In this document: piece by piece, positions 1 to 8,616 of the stretch
Numbering within the stretch: the first letter of the stretch is position 1
How the letters are laid out: each line of letters begins with the position of its first letter
NCBI GenBank assembly: GCA_963675655.1
Contig: OY776489.1
Span: 868,001-932,000 of the forward strand
Length of the DNA stretch: 64,000 nt
Direction of reading: 5' to 3'
DNA from: CAXXOK01 sp963675655
Lineage (GTDB): Bacteria > Bacillota > Clostridia > Christensenellales > Aristaeellaceae
Program-made: the position numbers and the translations under genes
Notes under the pieces: model-generated
Seen by the model: the letters and a program-made list of their open reading frames with translations, nothing else
Databases searched by the model: none
Told to the model about the DNA's origin: nothing

Positions 1-386
1 TCGTGCCGGTAAGACCAATCATAATACTGCACATGGTCGATGTGGTATTTTGCAAGGCAATCCACATCGCTGTCATCGTGGGGCAGAAAATCACACAGAA
101 AGCCATAGCGCACCATATCGCCGCCCACGTTGGCCGCGCCGGTCACCGTGGCTACGGGTTCCCCGCCACGCATCAACCGCGCGGTAACACCGTACCCGCC
201 CTGCGCAAGGGGAGGCAGGCTGATCGCCGTTTCCGGCGGGGTCAGGGGCAGCGTAACGCTCCATACCGGCTCCGCCAGCAGCGTTACGGTGATTTCGGCC
301 GTATCGGCGGCTTCTTCGCAGCGCAGCAGCATCCCGACCGGTTCACCGGGCAGGGTGCGGCCTTTGCAGGTTACCAGCTCCGTCAT
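1..386 (-). CDS. GH66 family glucanase (dextranase-like), N-terminal part, cut by window edge
   Basis: The gene starts with ATG at 386 and runs off the left edge, so only about 128 residues are visible. The N-terminal part looks like a beta-rich domain. It leads into RYGFLCDF and then AKYHIDHVQYYDWSYRH, which matches the conserved opening of the catalytic barrel in glycoside hydrolase family 66 (dextranases and cycloisomaltooligosaccharide glucanotransferases). No signal peptide is seen, so the enzyme is probably intracellular and acts on imported alpha-1,6-glucan oligosaccharides. The start overlaps the stop of the upstream permease (ATGA), so it is the fourth gene of a sugar-uptake operon. 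Family call rests on recalled motifs; catalytic residues are outside the window. Confidence 0.72.
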   Translation of the reverse strand, partial: MTELVTCKGRTLPGEPVGMLLRCEEAADTAEITVTLLAEPVWSVTLPLTPPETAISLPPLAQGGYGVTARLMRGGEPVATVTGAANVGGDMVRYGFLCDFLPHDDSDVDCLAKYHIDHVQYYDWSYRH

Positions 387-1213
387 CCCTTCACCGCTCC
401 TTCCGTTAGCCCCGCAATGAACTGGCGTTGAAACACCAGAAAAATCACGATCACCGGCAGGATGGCGATCACCGCCGTGGCGGACATTAAATGCCACTTT
501 GCACCCCCGAACTGCTGAAAGAACACCGATAATGCCTGCGGTATGTTCTGTTTGCTGCGGCTTTGCAGAAAGAACACCGCCTGCGCGTAGTTGTTCCATA
601 CGCCAAAGCCGTTGAGAATCACAAAACTGGCCGTAGCGGGCTTGAGCACCGGAAAGATGATGCGCCAGAACGCATCAAACCCGGTACAACCGTCGATTTC
701 GGCAGCTTCGTCCAGCTCGCGGGGCAGCGCCCTGACAAACGTGGTGAAAATGAACACCGCCGAGGGCAGCGCCAGCGTAGAGCACACCAGCACCATACCC
801 CACAGGGTATTGACCGCGCCGATGCCGCGCATGAGCGTGTACAGCGGTACGGTATTGATGATGCCGGGAATCATCATACAGCCAATGAGCAGTGAAAAAA
901 CCATTTTATTGTACAGGGTATACCGGCGCGCGATAGCGTAGCCCGCCATGCCGCCGAACAGAATCGTAAGCCCCAGCGTGCCGAAGGTGATGATGCCGCT
1001 GTTAACCATCGCGGTGCCTACACGGCTTTTCTGCCACGCGTCGGCATAGTTTTGCCACGCGAAGGTGGGCACGAACATGTTGCCCTCGTAAAACACGCGC
1101 GAGGGCGCGTTGAGCGACAGCACAATGAGCACGTAAAACGGAATGAGGCACATCAGGCAGACGCAAGCGATCAGCACGATGCGAACGGTTTTAAATACAA
1201 TGCTTTCTTTCAT
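383..1213 (-). CDS. CUT1 sugar ABC transporter permease, MalG type
   Basis: A 276-residue integral membrane protein with about six hydrophobic segments. It carries the ATPase-docking EAA loop (EAAEIDGCTGFDAFWRIIFP) near residue 190 and the short C-terminal tail typical of MalG-like permeases. It forms the membrane pore of an oligosaccharide importer with the MalF-type permease just upstream and the binding protein before that. No ATPase is encoded here, as is common for CUT1 systems that share one MsmX-type ATPase. Start is ATG at 1213 behind a GAGGGGG ribosome binding site. Confidence 0.9.
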   Translation of the reverse strand: MKESIVFKTVRIVLIACVCLMCLIPFYVLIVLSLNAPSRVFYEGNMFVPTFAWQNYADAWQKSRVGTAMVNSGIITFGTLGLTILFGGMAGYAIARRYTLYNKMVFSLLIGCMMIPGIINTVPLYTLMRGIGAVNTLWGMVLVCSTLALPSAVFIFTTFVRALPRELDEAAEIDGCTGFDAFWRIIFPVLKPATASFVILNGFGVWNNYAQAVFFLQSRSKQNIPQALSVFFQQFGGAKWHLMSATAVIAILPVIVIFLVFQRQFIAGLTEGAVKG

Positions 1214-1225
1214 CTTCGCGCCCCC

Positions 1226-2089
1226 TCACTCTTTCCCGCGCGTCAGGCGCATGGAAACCAGCACCGGCACAAGGATAATGAAAAACAGGATCATCGCCAC
1301 GGCGGTAGAATACCCCGTGCGGCTGCCGTAGCACATGCGCATAATGTAAATGCTCAGGCTCTCGGTCGCGTAACCGGGGCCGCCCTCGGTGAGGGACATA
1401 ATCACATCAAACACGGACAGGGAACCAATAATATTGGTGACCACGTTAATGCGGATGGCGGGCATCAACAGCGGCAGCGTAACCCGCGTAAAGCGCTGCC
1501 ATGTGCCTGCCCCGTCAATCAGCGCGGCTTCCTTCAAATCTGCGGGAATGCTTTGCAGCCCCGCCAGATAAATAATCATCGTCATGCCGGCAAACTGCCA
1601 TACGTTTACCAGAATCAGCACGGTAATCGTCACCGGATAATCGCTCATCCAGTTGCCCAGCTGGAACGGCGCGCCCATCTGCTCCAGCGCGTAGTACAAA
1701 AATCCGCGCCCCGGCTGTAATAAAAAGTACCAGATGTAACCCATAATCAACGGGCTGATAATGGCGGGCAGGTAAATCATCACCCGCGCCACGCTGCGGC
1801 CGTGAAAGGGTTTTTCCATTAGCAGAGCGTACACAAGCCCTATCAGGTTCAGCAGCAGCGCGCTGCCCGCCGCAAAAATCAGCGTTGTGCGAATATCGCC
1901 CATGGCGCGCGAATCCTGAAAGAAGCGCGCAAAGTTGGTAAGCCCGATAAATTTCGCCTCGCCCATACCGTCCCAGTCCGTCAAGCTCATGCCGATACCC
2001 CGGATGAGCGGGTAGACAAAGAACAGGCTGAACAGCAGCAGCGCGGGCAGCGACATCAGTTGGGTATAATCCCTCCGCCTGGCTTTCAC
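1226..2089 (-). CDS. CUT1 sugar ABC transporter permease, MalF type
   Basis: An integral membrane protein of about 287 residues with six predicted membrane segments and the EAA loop (EAALIDGAGTWQRFTRVTLP). It is the MalF-type partner of the next permease, 12 bases downstream. The ribosome binding site AAAGGA sits directly against the ATG codons at 2098 and 2095. The GTG at 2089 is 8 bases away and is the better start. Substrate is inferred from the following GH66 gene to be an isomalto-oligosaccharide or dextran fragment. Confidence 0.88.
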   Translation of the reverse strand: MKARRRDYTQLMSLPALLLFSLFFVYPLIRGIGMSLTDWDGMGEAKFIGLTNFARFFQDSRAMGDIRTTLIFAAGSALLLNLIGLVYALLMEKPFHGRSVARVMIYLPAIISPLIMGYIWYFLLQPGRGFLYYALEQMGAPFQLGNWMSDYPVTITVLILVNVWQFAGMTMIIYLAGLQSIPADLKEAALIDGAGTWQRFTRVTLPLLMPAIRINVVTNIIGSLSVFDVIMSLTEGGPGYATESLSIYIMRMCYGSRTGYSTAVAMILFFIILVPVLVSMRLTRGKE

Positions 2090-2207
2090 GATCATCATCC
2101 TTTAATCATAGAATCGGGGTACGGGGACATGCTCCCCGCACCCCGAAGTAAAAGTATGTTGCAAAGATACGAATAGTGGTTAACGTACTTGACGTTTCCT
2201 CGTATTC

Positions 2208-3467
2208 TTAGTTGGTAAAGCCGTCGTTCCAAGCCTGTTCGTAGGCTTTGGCGAAGCTCTGCGCATCGTAGGTGCCTGCCAGCAGATCCTGTACCATGCG
2301 GCCCGCGTCATCCCCGCTGAAACCGGCGGGTTTTTCATTGGTAAAGCCAATGTTCACGGCGGAATTGAGCACATCGCTTACTTCCGCGGCGAAGGCGGCC
2401 GGCGCCCAGTCTGCCTGCACATCGGTAAAGGCACTGGGAGAACCGAGGGCTTCGCTGTACTTTTTCTGGTTCTCAGCGCTGAACAGGTAGGTCAGGAACG
2501 CTTTGGCGGCGTCCACGTTCTCGCTGGTAGCGGAGATGGAGTAGCCGCTGTCCTCGGCGCAAAGCACCACAGGCTTGCTGTCCGGCATGTAGGCCGGGTA
2601 GGGCGCAAAGCCAATTTTATCGGCCATGTCGGGGTTGGCTTCGAGAATGCCGGAGAGCGCCCACATGCCGTTGGAGAACATGGCGGCTTTGCCGGTTACG
2701 AACGCCTGCACGCAGTTATCGCTGGTGGCGGTCAGCACATCCTCGTTAATCAGGCCGTTAGCCTGCAAGTCCAGCAGGTTTTGGGCGAACACGGCCATGC
2801 AGCCGTCCGCCGCGCCAAAGTTGAGCAGTGCGCTGTCGTTATTGAGCATCGCGGTTTTGCATTCCAGCGCGCCCAGCGATTGCTTGAGGTAGCCGTGCGG
2901 GATAAACTCAATCAAATGGCCCAGATGCCAGGCTTCCTTGCCGAAGATAAACCACGGGGTCACATCGGGCATCTGCTCTTTAATAGTGGTCAGGTTGGAA
3001 ACAAACTCGTCCCACGTGGTCGCGGGGGTGAGGCCCAACTCAGCGTAGATTTCTTTGTTATAGAAGAAACCCGCCATGGTCACGTTGGTGCAAACGCGGT
3101 ACTGGTTGCCGGTTTTCAAATCCGTGCAGCTTTCGCGCATGGAGGGGATTAACCGGTCCCACCACTCGTTCATGTCGCTCAGGTTCAGGTATTTGCCCTG
3201 GTCTACAAACTCCTGCTCGTAGGTGGTCATCACGTCGGGCACTTCGCCGCTGGCGAATTTGACCTTGATGATGGAACTTGCGTCGCTCTGGTATTCCTGT
3301 TCCACAACAATGCCCGGGTTTTCGGCATTGAAACCGTCAATGATTTCGTTGAGTAAATCGATGGTTTCAATCTTGCCGGTGAAAAAGCTGACCTGGGTAT
3401 CGGCCAATGCCGACGCTGTCGTAAGACACAGTGTCAACGCCAGCAAAAGCGCCAATGCTTTCTTCAT
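2208..3467 (-). CDS. Extracellular sugar-binding protein of CUT1 ABC transporter
   Basis: A 419-residue family 1 extracellular solute-binding protein that captures the sugar outside the membrane and delivers it to the two permeases downstream. A signal peptide (MKKALALLLALTLCLTTASA) ends in an AxA-like signal peptidase I site. No convincing lipobox is seen. The mature part has the usual order of two lobes, with DVMTTYEQEF in lobe one and GKAAMFSNGMWAL in lobe two. A GGAGGAA ribosome binding site precedes ATG 3467. It is transcribed away from the sensor kinase at 3653, which probably regulates it. Confidence 0.9.
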   Translation of the reverse strand: MKKALALLLALTLCLTTASALADTQVSFFTGKIETIDLLNEIIDGFNAENPGIVVEQEYQSDASSIIKVKFASGEVPDVMTTYEQEFVDQGKYLNLSDMNEWWDRLIPSMRESCTDLKTGNQYRVCTNVTMAGFFYNKEIYAELGLTPATTWDEFVSNLTTIKEQMPDVTPWFIFGKEAWHLGHLIEFIPHGYLKQSLGALECKTAMLNNDSALLNFGAADGCMAVFAQNLLDLQANGLINEDVLTATSDNCVQAFVTGKAAMFSNGMWALSGILEANPDMADKIGFAPYPAYMPDSKPVVLCAEDSGYSISATSENVDAAKAFLTYLFSAENQKKYSEALGSPSAFTDVQADWAPAAFAAEVSDVLNSAVNIGFTNEKPAGFSGDDAGRMVQDLLAGTYDAQSFAKAYEQAWNDGFTN

Positions 3468-3599
3468 GCTTGGTTCCTCCTCTATTTCCGGCCTTCACGG
3501 GCCAGTTCTGATACTTTTATTATAAAGCGGATTTTGCAATTGAAAATACCGCGGTTTTTCGATTCGGGGTCGCATTCTTTAGGTCGACCCCCGCGCCCG

Positions 3600-3628
3600 T
3601 TGCAACGAGGTTTGCCGCACGTTATAAT
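3600..3628 (+). promoter_or_regulatory. Putative sigma-A promoter of the sensor kinase/regulator pair
   Basis: TTGCAA at 3600-3605 and TATAAT at 3623-3628 are separated by 17 bases. The kinase start at 3653 would leave a short leader. Seen directly; activity is inferred. Confidence 0.6.
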
Positions 3629-3652
3629 AAGAAACGGAAAGGGGTGGGCGCC

Positions 3653-5440
3653 GTGAAAGCCAATATTAAACAGAAACTATTAACCATGATCTCCGCGTTG
3701 ATTCTTATCGCAGTGATTTCGGTTACCGTGCTCACCTATACCAATTACCGCGCCGATCTGGTAAGCCAGAGCACGCAAGAAACGCGCAAGCTGCTGGAAC
3801 AGGTCGCCATGAACGTAGATACCTATTTGGATGAGCTTTTCCGCCTGTGCCTGTCGCCTTATTATAACAAAAATGTGATGGAACAGCTGGAGCAAACCCC
3901 CGTAACCGCCGCGGAAAAGCTGGAAAAGCGCCGCACCATTGAAAACTACCTGACCGGCGTGATGACCGTGCCCCGCAGCGATATTCTGCGCGCGCACATC
4001 CTAAGCGATGAAATCTACTCCAGCAGCAAAACCCGCTACGGCGCGGACATTTCCGCCGACTACCGGCAGGAAAGCTGGTACATGCAGGCGCTTGACACCA
4101 CAGACGCCATATTTTTACCCGCGCATACCGAAACGCAGGGCAAAACGACGCTTTCTGTTTTCGGCGTGGCCCAGCGCATCAACAGCATGAACGACAGCGG
4201 CAAGGTGCTGGGCGTAATCCGTGTGGATGCGGATTACAGCGGCATCAAAGCCGTATGCGACCGTGCGGGCACCACCGCAGGCAGCGCCCTGCTGCTTTTG
4301 GATAGCTCCGGCAACGTGATTTACCGGGACGATCAAAGCGGCGCCGACCTGCGCGCAGCCCTGACGCAGGCGCTTGCGCAGCACGAGGGCGATACCGCCT
4401 TTACCTTCGCACTTGACCGGGAAACCTATGTGGTATCGGTACAATCCCTGCTGGTATCGGACTGGCGCATTATCGATGTGCATTCCATGCGCTCGCTTAC
4501 TGCCGCGGCGACAAACGCGCTGCGCAAGGCGATTTTACTGGCGTTTTTGTGCGCAGCGCTGGGCGTGCTCATTTCGGTGCCGCTGGTCAAGCGCTTCCTC
4601 AAACCCATTTTCAGCATCACAGGGCTGATGCGCGCCGCGCAGGATGGCGATATGACCGTGCGCGCCCCCGCCGAAGGGCGCGGGGAGCTGGCGTATCTGG
4701 CGCGGTCGTTTAACGACATGCTTGCACAAATCCACGCCGAAACCGGGCGCAACACCCTGCTGACCCGACAGGTGTACGAAGCGCGGTACTTGGAGAAAGA
4801 GGCGCAATACGCGGCGCTGTGCAACCAAATCCGCCCGCATTTTCTGTTTAACGCGCTTAACACCATTCATGTACTCATTAAAACCAACCGCTCCGACGAG
4901 GCTGTGCAGTGCATCGATATGCTGGCGACCCTTCTGCGCGGTATGGTGAGCACCGACCGCGAAATTACCCTGCGTGCGGAGCTAAAATTTGTGGAAAGCT
5001 ATCTGGTATTGCAGCAAAAACGCTACGGCAGCCTAAGCTACACCCTGCCGGACGCAGGCGCGCGGGGCGATTACCTGCTGCCCGCGCTCACCTTGCAGCC
5101 ATTGGTGGAAAACGCGCTGGTGCACGGCTGCGAGCCCAAGCGCGGCAATACCCACATTGCCATTACGATGACCGAAGAAAGCGGCGAGCTGATCATCACC
5201 GTTGCGGATAACGGCATGGGCATGAACGGGGAAAAGCTATCCGCGCTGCGCGCCGCACTGGCCGAGGGCACCGTGGAACCCACGCAGAGCGATACCGGCA
5301 TTGGGCTGGTGAACATCGCCCGCCGTGTAAAGCTTCGCTTTGGCATGGCATACGGGCTGACCATCGACTCCCGCGAGGGCGAAGGCACGACGGTCACATT
5401 GCATCTTCCCCTGCCAACAGCGCAGGATGCGCAGCCCTGA
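3653..5440 (+). CDS. YesM-type sensor histidine kinase
   Basis: A membrane sensor kinase of about 595 residues. Order of parts: a membrane helix near the N-terminus, an extracellular sensor domain to about residue 290, a second membrane helix, a HAMP linker, the His_kinase domain with the phospho-acceptor histidine in IRPHFLFNALNTI, and a HATPase domain (VENALVHG, DNGMGM, GIGLVNI). GTG at 3653 lies 8 bases behind AAAGGGG and is a better start than GTG 3644, which falls inside that site. It pairs with the AraC-type regulator at 5484 and probably senses sugar outside the cell to control the divergent uptake operon. Confidence 0.9.
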   Translation: MKANIKQKLLTMISALILIAVISVTVLTYTNYRADLVSQSTQETRKLLEQVAMNVDTYLDELFRLCLSPYYNKNVMEQLEQTPVTAAEKLEKRRTIENYLTGVMTVPRSDILRAHILSDEIYSSSKTRYGADISADYRQESWYMQALDTTDAIFLPAHTETQGKTTLSVFGVAQRINSMNDSGKVLGVIRVDADYSGIKAVCDRAGTTAGSALLLLDSSGNVIYRDDQSGADLRAALTQALAQHEGDTAFTFALDRETYVVSVQSLLVSDWRIIDVHSMRSLTAAATNALRKAILLAFLCAALGVLISVPLVKRFLKPIFSITGLMRAAQDGDMTVRAPAEGRGELAYLARSFNDMLAQIHAETGRNTLLTRQVYEARYLEKEAQYAALCNQIRPHFLFNALNTIHVLIKTNRSDEAVQCIDMLATLLRGMVSTDREITLRAELKFVESYLVLQQKRYGSLSYTLPDAGARGDYLLPALTLQPLVENALVHGCEPKRGNTHIAITMTEESGELIITVADNGMGMNGEKLSALRAALAEGTVEPTQSDTGIGLVNIARRVKLRFGMAYGLTIDSREGEGTTVTLHLPLPTAQDAQP

Positions 5441-5483
5441 TTCCACGCCCTGCCTTGCACCCCCGCCCCTAAAGGAGAAAACC

Positions 5484-6902
5484 ATGTATAAAGCCCTGAT
5501 TGTGGAAGATGAAGATTTAATGCGCGGCTATCTGGCTGAAAAACTAGGCGATCTGTGCCCGGAGTGGGAAGCTGCCGCCACCGCCGCCGACGGGATGGAG
5601 GCAGTGGAAAAGCTGGCGCACGAACGTTTTGACGCGGTGATTACGGACATCCGTATGCCCGGCATGGACGGGCTGGAGCTGGCGCGCTACATTCGCCGCA
5701 GCGATGCCCAAATGCCGATTTTAATCCTGTCCGGGTATGACGAATTCGATTATGCGCGCGCCGCCGTGCGCCTGAATGTATTTGATTATTTACTCAAGCC
5801 CCTCAATGAGGACGAGCTTGCCTCCGCGCTCAGCGCCATGGCGGAGCAGGCTTCCGCCCGCCGTGCCGCGGCAGGCAGTCCGCTGCTGGCCGCCGCTTTG
5901 CAGGGGGATGCGGAGGCGGAACGCACATTGCTGTTGCAGCATTCGCCCTGTGCGCTGGCTTTGCTCGCGCCCGCCTACCAACCCGCCGATACGGAGCGCG
6001 GCAGCCGCCTGCAAGCCCTTGCGGATGAAGCGCTTTCCGGATTTGCACCGCTTTGCGTGGGGCAAACGGAGTACACGGCGGTCCTGATCCCTACCCAGAG
6101 CGAAGGGCTGACGGAAACCGTATGCCGGGGCGTGTTGCAACGGTTTGTGCAAACCCACCCCGATTGCCGCTGCGGGTATGCCGCCGTGGGCACGGAGGGC
6201 GTGCCAAGCGCGCTGCAAAAGGCGCTGCCTGCACTGCGCCTGGCACTGGCGCTGGATGCGCCTTTACAATCCGCCGATTGGATGTACGAGCAGCGCACCG
6301 CTCACCAGCAGCTGCAAACCATGCTGCAAACCCTGAACGAGGCGCTCGTACAGGGCGCGCTGACGCAGGAGCGGCAGGCCGCCCTTACCGCCATGCTGGC
6401 GGCGTTTCCCGCCAAAGCCCGCGTAACCGTCGCCGTTTCGCTGCTGTCCACGTGCGATGCGGACGCCGGAGTCTGCGCAGGCGCATTGGCCAGGCTGAAA
6501 GGCGGCGAAGCAACCGCCGTTTTTGCCGATGCGCTGGCGCTGTTGTTTGCCGGGCAAAAGACGGACGGCGATACCGTATCGCAATTAGTGCGGCGCTCTC
6601 GCGATTATTTGCAGCTGCATTTTGCCGAATCCATCAGCCTGTCGGCGCTTGCGGAGCACTTTGGCGTTACGGCGGCCTACCTCAGCTCGCTTTTCCACCG
6701 CGAAATGGGGAGAAGTTACTCGCAGTATTTACTCCAGTTGCGCATGGAGGAAGCGGCGCGGCGCATCCTCGCCGAACCGGACACGAAAATATACGATATC
6801 AGCCGCGCGGTCGGCTTTTATTCCGCCAAGCATTTTACACATGTATTCGGCCGATATTATGGCGTAACCCCCAACCAGTACCGCAAGCAGCAAACGCCAT
6901 AA
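5484..6902 (+). CDS. AraC-family response regulator
   Basis: A 472-residue regulator with an N-terminal receiver domain (VEDEDLMR; phospho-acceptor Asp55 in VITDIRMPGMDG; conserved Lys in DYLLKPL), a long alanine-rich middle region of unknown role, and a C-terminal double AraC helix-turn-helix (LSALAEHFGVTAAYLSSLF and ISRAVGFYSAKHFTHVF). It starts at ATG 5484 behind AAAGGAGAAA, 43 bases after the kinase stop. It is the partner of the YesM-type kinase and most likely activates the sugar locus at 0-3.5 kb. Confidence 0.9.
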   Translation: MYKALIVEDEDLMRGYLAEKLGDLCPEWEAAATAADGMEAVEKLAHERFDAVITDIRMPGMDGLELARYIRRSDAQMPILILSGYDEFDYARAAVRLNVFDYLLKPLNEDELASALSAMAEQASARRAAAGSPLLAAALQGDAEAERTLLLQHSPCALALLAPAYQPADTERGSRLQALADEALSGFAPLCVGQTEYTAVLIPTQSEGLTETVCRGVLQRFVQTHPDCRCGYAAVGTEGVPSALQKALPALRLALALDAPLQSADWMYEQRTAHQQLQTMLQTLNEALVQGALTQERQAALTAMLAAFPAKARVTVAVSLLSTCDADAGVCAGALARLKGGEATAVFADALALLFAGQKTDGDTVSQLVRRSRDYLQLHFAESISLSALAEHFGVTAAYLSSLFHREMGRSYSQYLLQLRMEEAARRILAEPDTKIYDISRAVGFYSAKHFTHVFGRYYGVTPNQYRKQQTP

Positions 6903-7160
6903 CGCGCATTTTACAGCGCTTTGGTTTTTGGAATACAGCTTTTAGCACATTTCCCTTGATTTTGCTTCTTCTCCAGCCGCACCGCTTTCCCTTGTCCGCT
7001 TTTCATCCCACTGCTTGACAACAACAGTAAGCCTGCCCGCTTGACTTTGCGCCAGCTCCATGTGCTATGCTCTTCCTATAACGTACCAAACCGCTTGCGG
7101 CGCAGCCTGTTTGCGCTTTCCCGTTTCTATTCCCCACCGCCCCAGCAGGAGGATGATACC

Positions 7161-8132
7161 ATGCAATATACTCAACTGGGCCATTCCGGCATTGAAGTAT
7201 CCCGTTTATGCGTTGGCTGTATGAGCTTTGGCGACCCCGCCAGTAAAATGCACGCGTGGACGCTGAACCCGCAGGAAAGCGAAACGATCATCAAACGCGC
7301 GCTGGACTTGGGCATTACCTTCTTTGATACGGCCAACGTCTATTCCGCAGGCACCAGCGAGGAGTACCTTGCCCGCGCCTTGAAGAAGTTTGTCCCCCGC
7401 GACAAGGTTGTTATCGCCACAAAGGTCTATTTTAACGAAGGGCACCTGTCCAAAGCCGCCATCCTGCGGGAAATTGACGGTTCGCTCAAACGCCTGCAAA
7501 CAGACTATATCGATTTGTACATCATCCACCGTTTCGATTACGACACCTCTGTGGAAGAAACCATGGAGGCGCTGGACAGTCTGGTGAAAGCCGGAAAAGT
7601 CCGCGCGCTGGGCGCATCCGCCATGTACGGTTACCAGTTCCATAATATGCAGCTTGCCGCAGAGCGTAACGGATGGACGCGTTTTACCTCCATGCAAAAC
7701 CATTACAATTTGCTTTACCGCGAGGACGAGCGGGAGCTGCTCCCCATTTGCAGGCAGCAAAACGTCGCCCTCACCCCATACAGCCCGCTGGCCGCCGGGC
7801 GGCTGGCGCGTATGGAGTGGAAAACCAATACCCTGCGCAGCCAGACCGATCAAACCGCACACACCAAGTACGACAGCACACAGGAAGCTGATTACAGCAT
7901 TGTGTTGCGCGTCAACGAAATTGCGCAGCGCTACGGCGCAACCATGGCACAGGTCGCGCTGGCATGGCTGCTGGCCAAGGGCGTAGCCGCGCCCATCATC
8001 GGCGCAACCAAACCCAAATACTTCGACGATGCCGCAGGCGCGTTTAACGTGCCCCTGACCACGGAGGACATCGCTTATTTGGAGGAGCCGTATGTGCCGC
8101 ATAAAATCGTCGGCGCATTGCCGCAAGCCTGA
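7161..8132 (+). CDS. Aldo/keto reductase
   Basis: A 323-residue NAD(P)H-dependent aldo/keto reductase that reduces an aldehyde or ketone. The (beta/alpha)8 family signatures are visible in order: FFDTANVYSAGTSEEYLARA with the catalytic Asp and Tyr, KVVIATKVY with the catalytic Lys, and IDLYIIHRFD with the His. The C-terminal part has AWLLAKGVAAPIIGATKP, the cofactor-binding region. ATG 7161 follows AGGAGG; the frame is open further upstream but without a start that fits. It stands alone, behind a possible promoter (TTGACT 7041, TATGCT 7066, 19-base spacer). Substrate unknown. Confidence 0.9.
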   Translation: MQYTQLGHSGIEVSRLCVGCMSFGDPASKMHAWTLNPQESETIIKRALDLGITFFDTANVYSAGTSEEYLARALKKFVPRDKVVIATKVYFNEGHLSKAAILREIDGSLKRLQTDYIDLYIIHRFDYDTSVEETMEALDSLVKAGKVRALGASAMYGYQFHNMQLAAERNGWTRFTSMQNHYNLLYREDERELLPICRQQNVALTPYSPLAAGRLARMEWKTNTLRSQTDQTAHTKYDSTQEADYSIVLRVNEIAQRYGATMAQVALAWLLAKGVAAPIIGATKPKYFDDAAGAFNVPLTTEDIAYLEEPYVPHKIVGALPQA

Positions 8133-8149
8133 AGTCCTTTTCCCTCTTT

Positions 8150-8203
8150 CCGGCAGGATATGCCTGTCTATGGAAAAGATAGATTGCAGGCGTATCCCGC
8201 CGG
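8150..8203. other. Long imperfect stem-loop downstream of aldo/keto reductase
   Basis: CCGGCAGGATATGCCTG pairs with CAGGCGTATCCCGCCGG over 17 positions with one mismatch and one wobble. The loop holds a second stem (TCTAT/ATAGA). No U-tract follows on the plus strand, so it is not a classic terminator. It may protect the 3' end of the mRNA. The bases from 8204 to 8460 hold nothing else I recognise. Confidence 0.5.
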
Positions 8204-8460
8204 TAAGTTAAAAATGATTTCACAAACGGCTTACGCGCCGCACCGCTTTGCAGCTACGGCAAAGCAGCACACATCTGTGCCAAAATACGGCTTTACCCGC
8301 TTTTTACCCGGAAGCCTTTACCCATGGTTTCTCCTTAACCGGCGCTGCGCGTTGCCTATCGCCCCGATCTTCCGCAGTTTCCCGGCCTACTTGTTCCTTT
8401 TTATGAAAGTCATATCCTATATTTTACCTTCTTTACACACAGAAAAAACAGTATAAATCC

Positions 8461-8489
8461 TTGCGCCATAACGCCTGCTGTGATACAAT
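8461..8489 (+). promoter_or_regulatory. Putative promoter of the antiporter gene
   Basis: TTGCGC at 8461-8466 and TACAAT at 8484-8489 are 17 bases apart, about 130 bases ahead of the start codon. The -35 box is imperfect. Confidence 0.45.
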
Positions 8490-8616
8490 GAGCGCTGCCT
8501 GCATATGGTGTTTTGCTTTCTGGCGACCGGTATTGCAGGCTGTTCGTTTGTCCATGCATACCCTTGGTCGGGCGCATGTGCTTCCTACCGTCTTATTACA
8601 AACAGGAGTGGTTCGT

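Noticed and set aside
5427..5483. Longer start of the response regulator overlapping the kinase gene
   Set aside because: ATG 5484 has an AGGAG site and begins the receiver domain; the extra residues lie in the kinase end and have no domain content.
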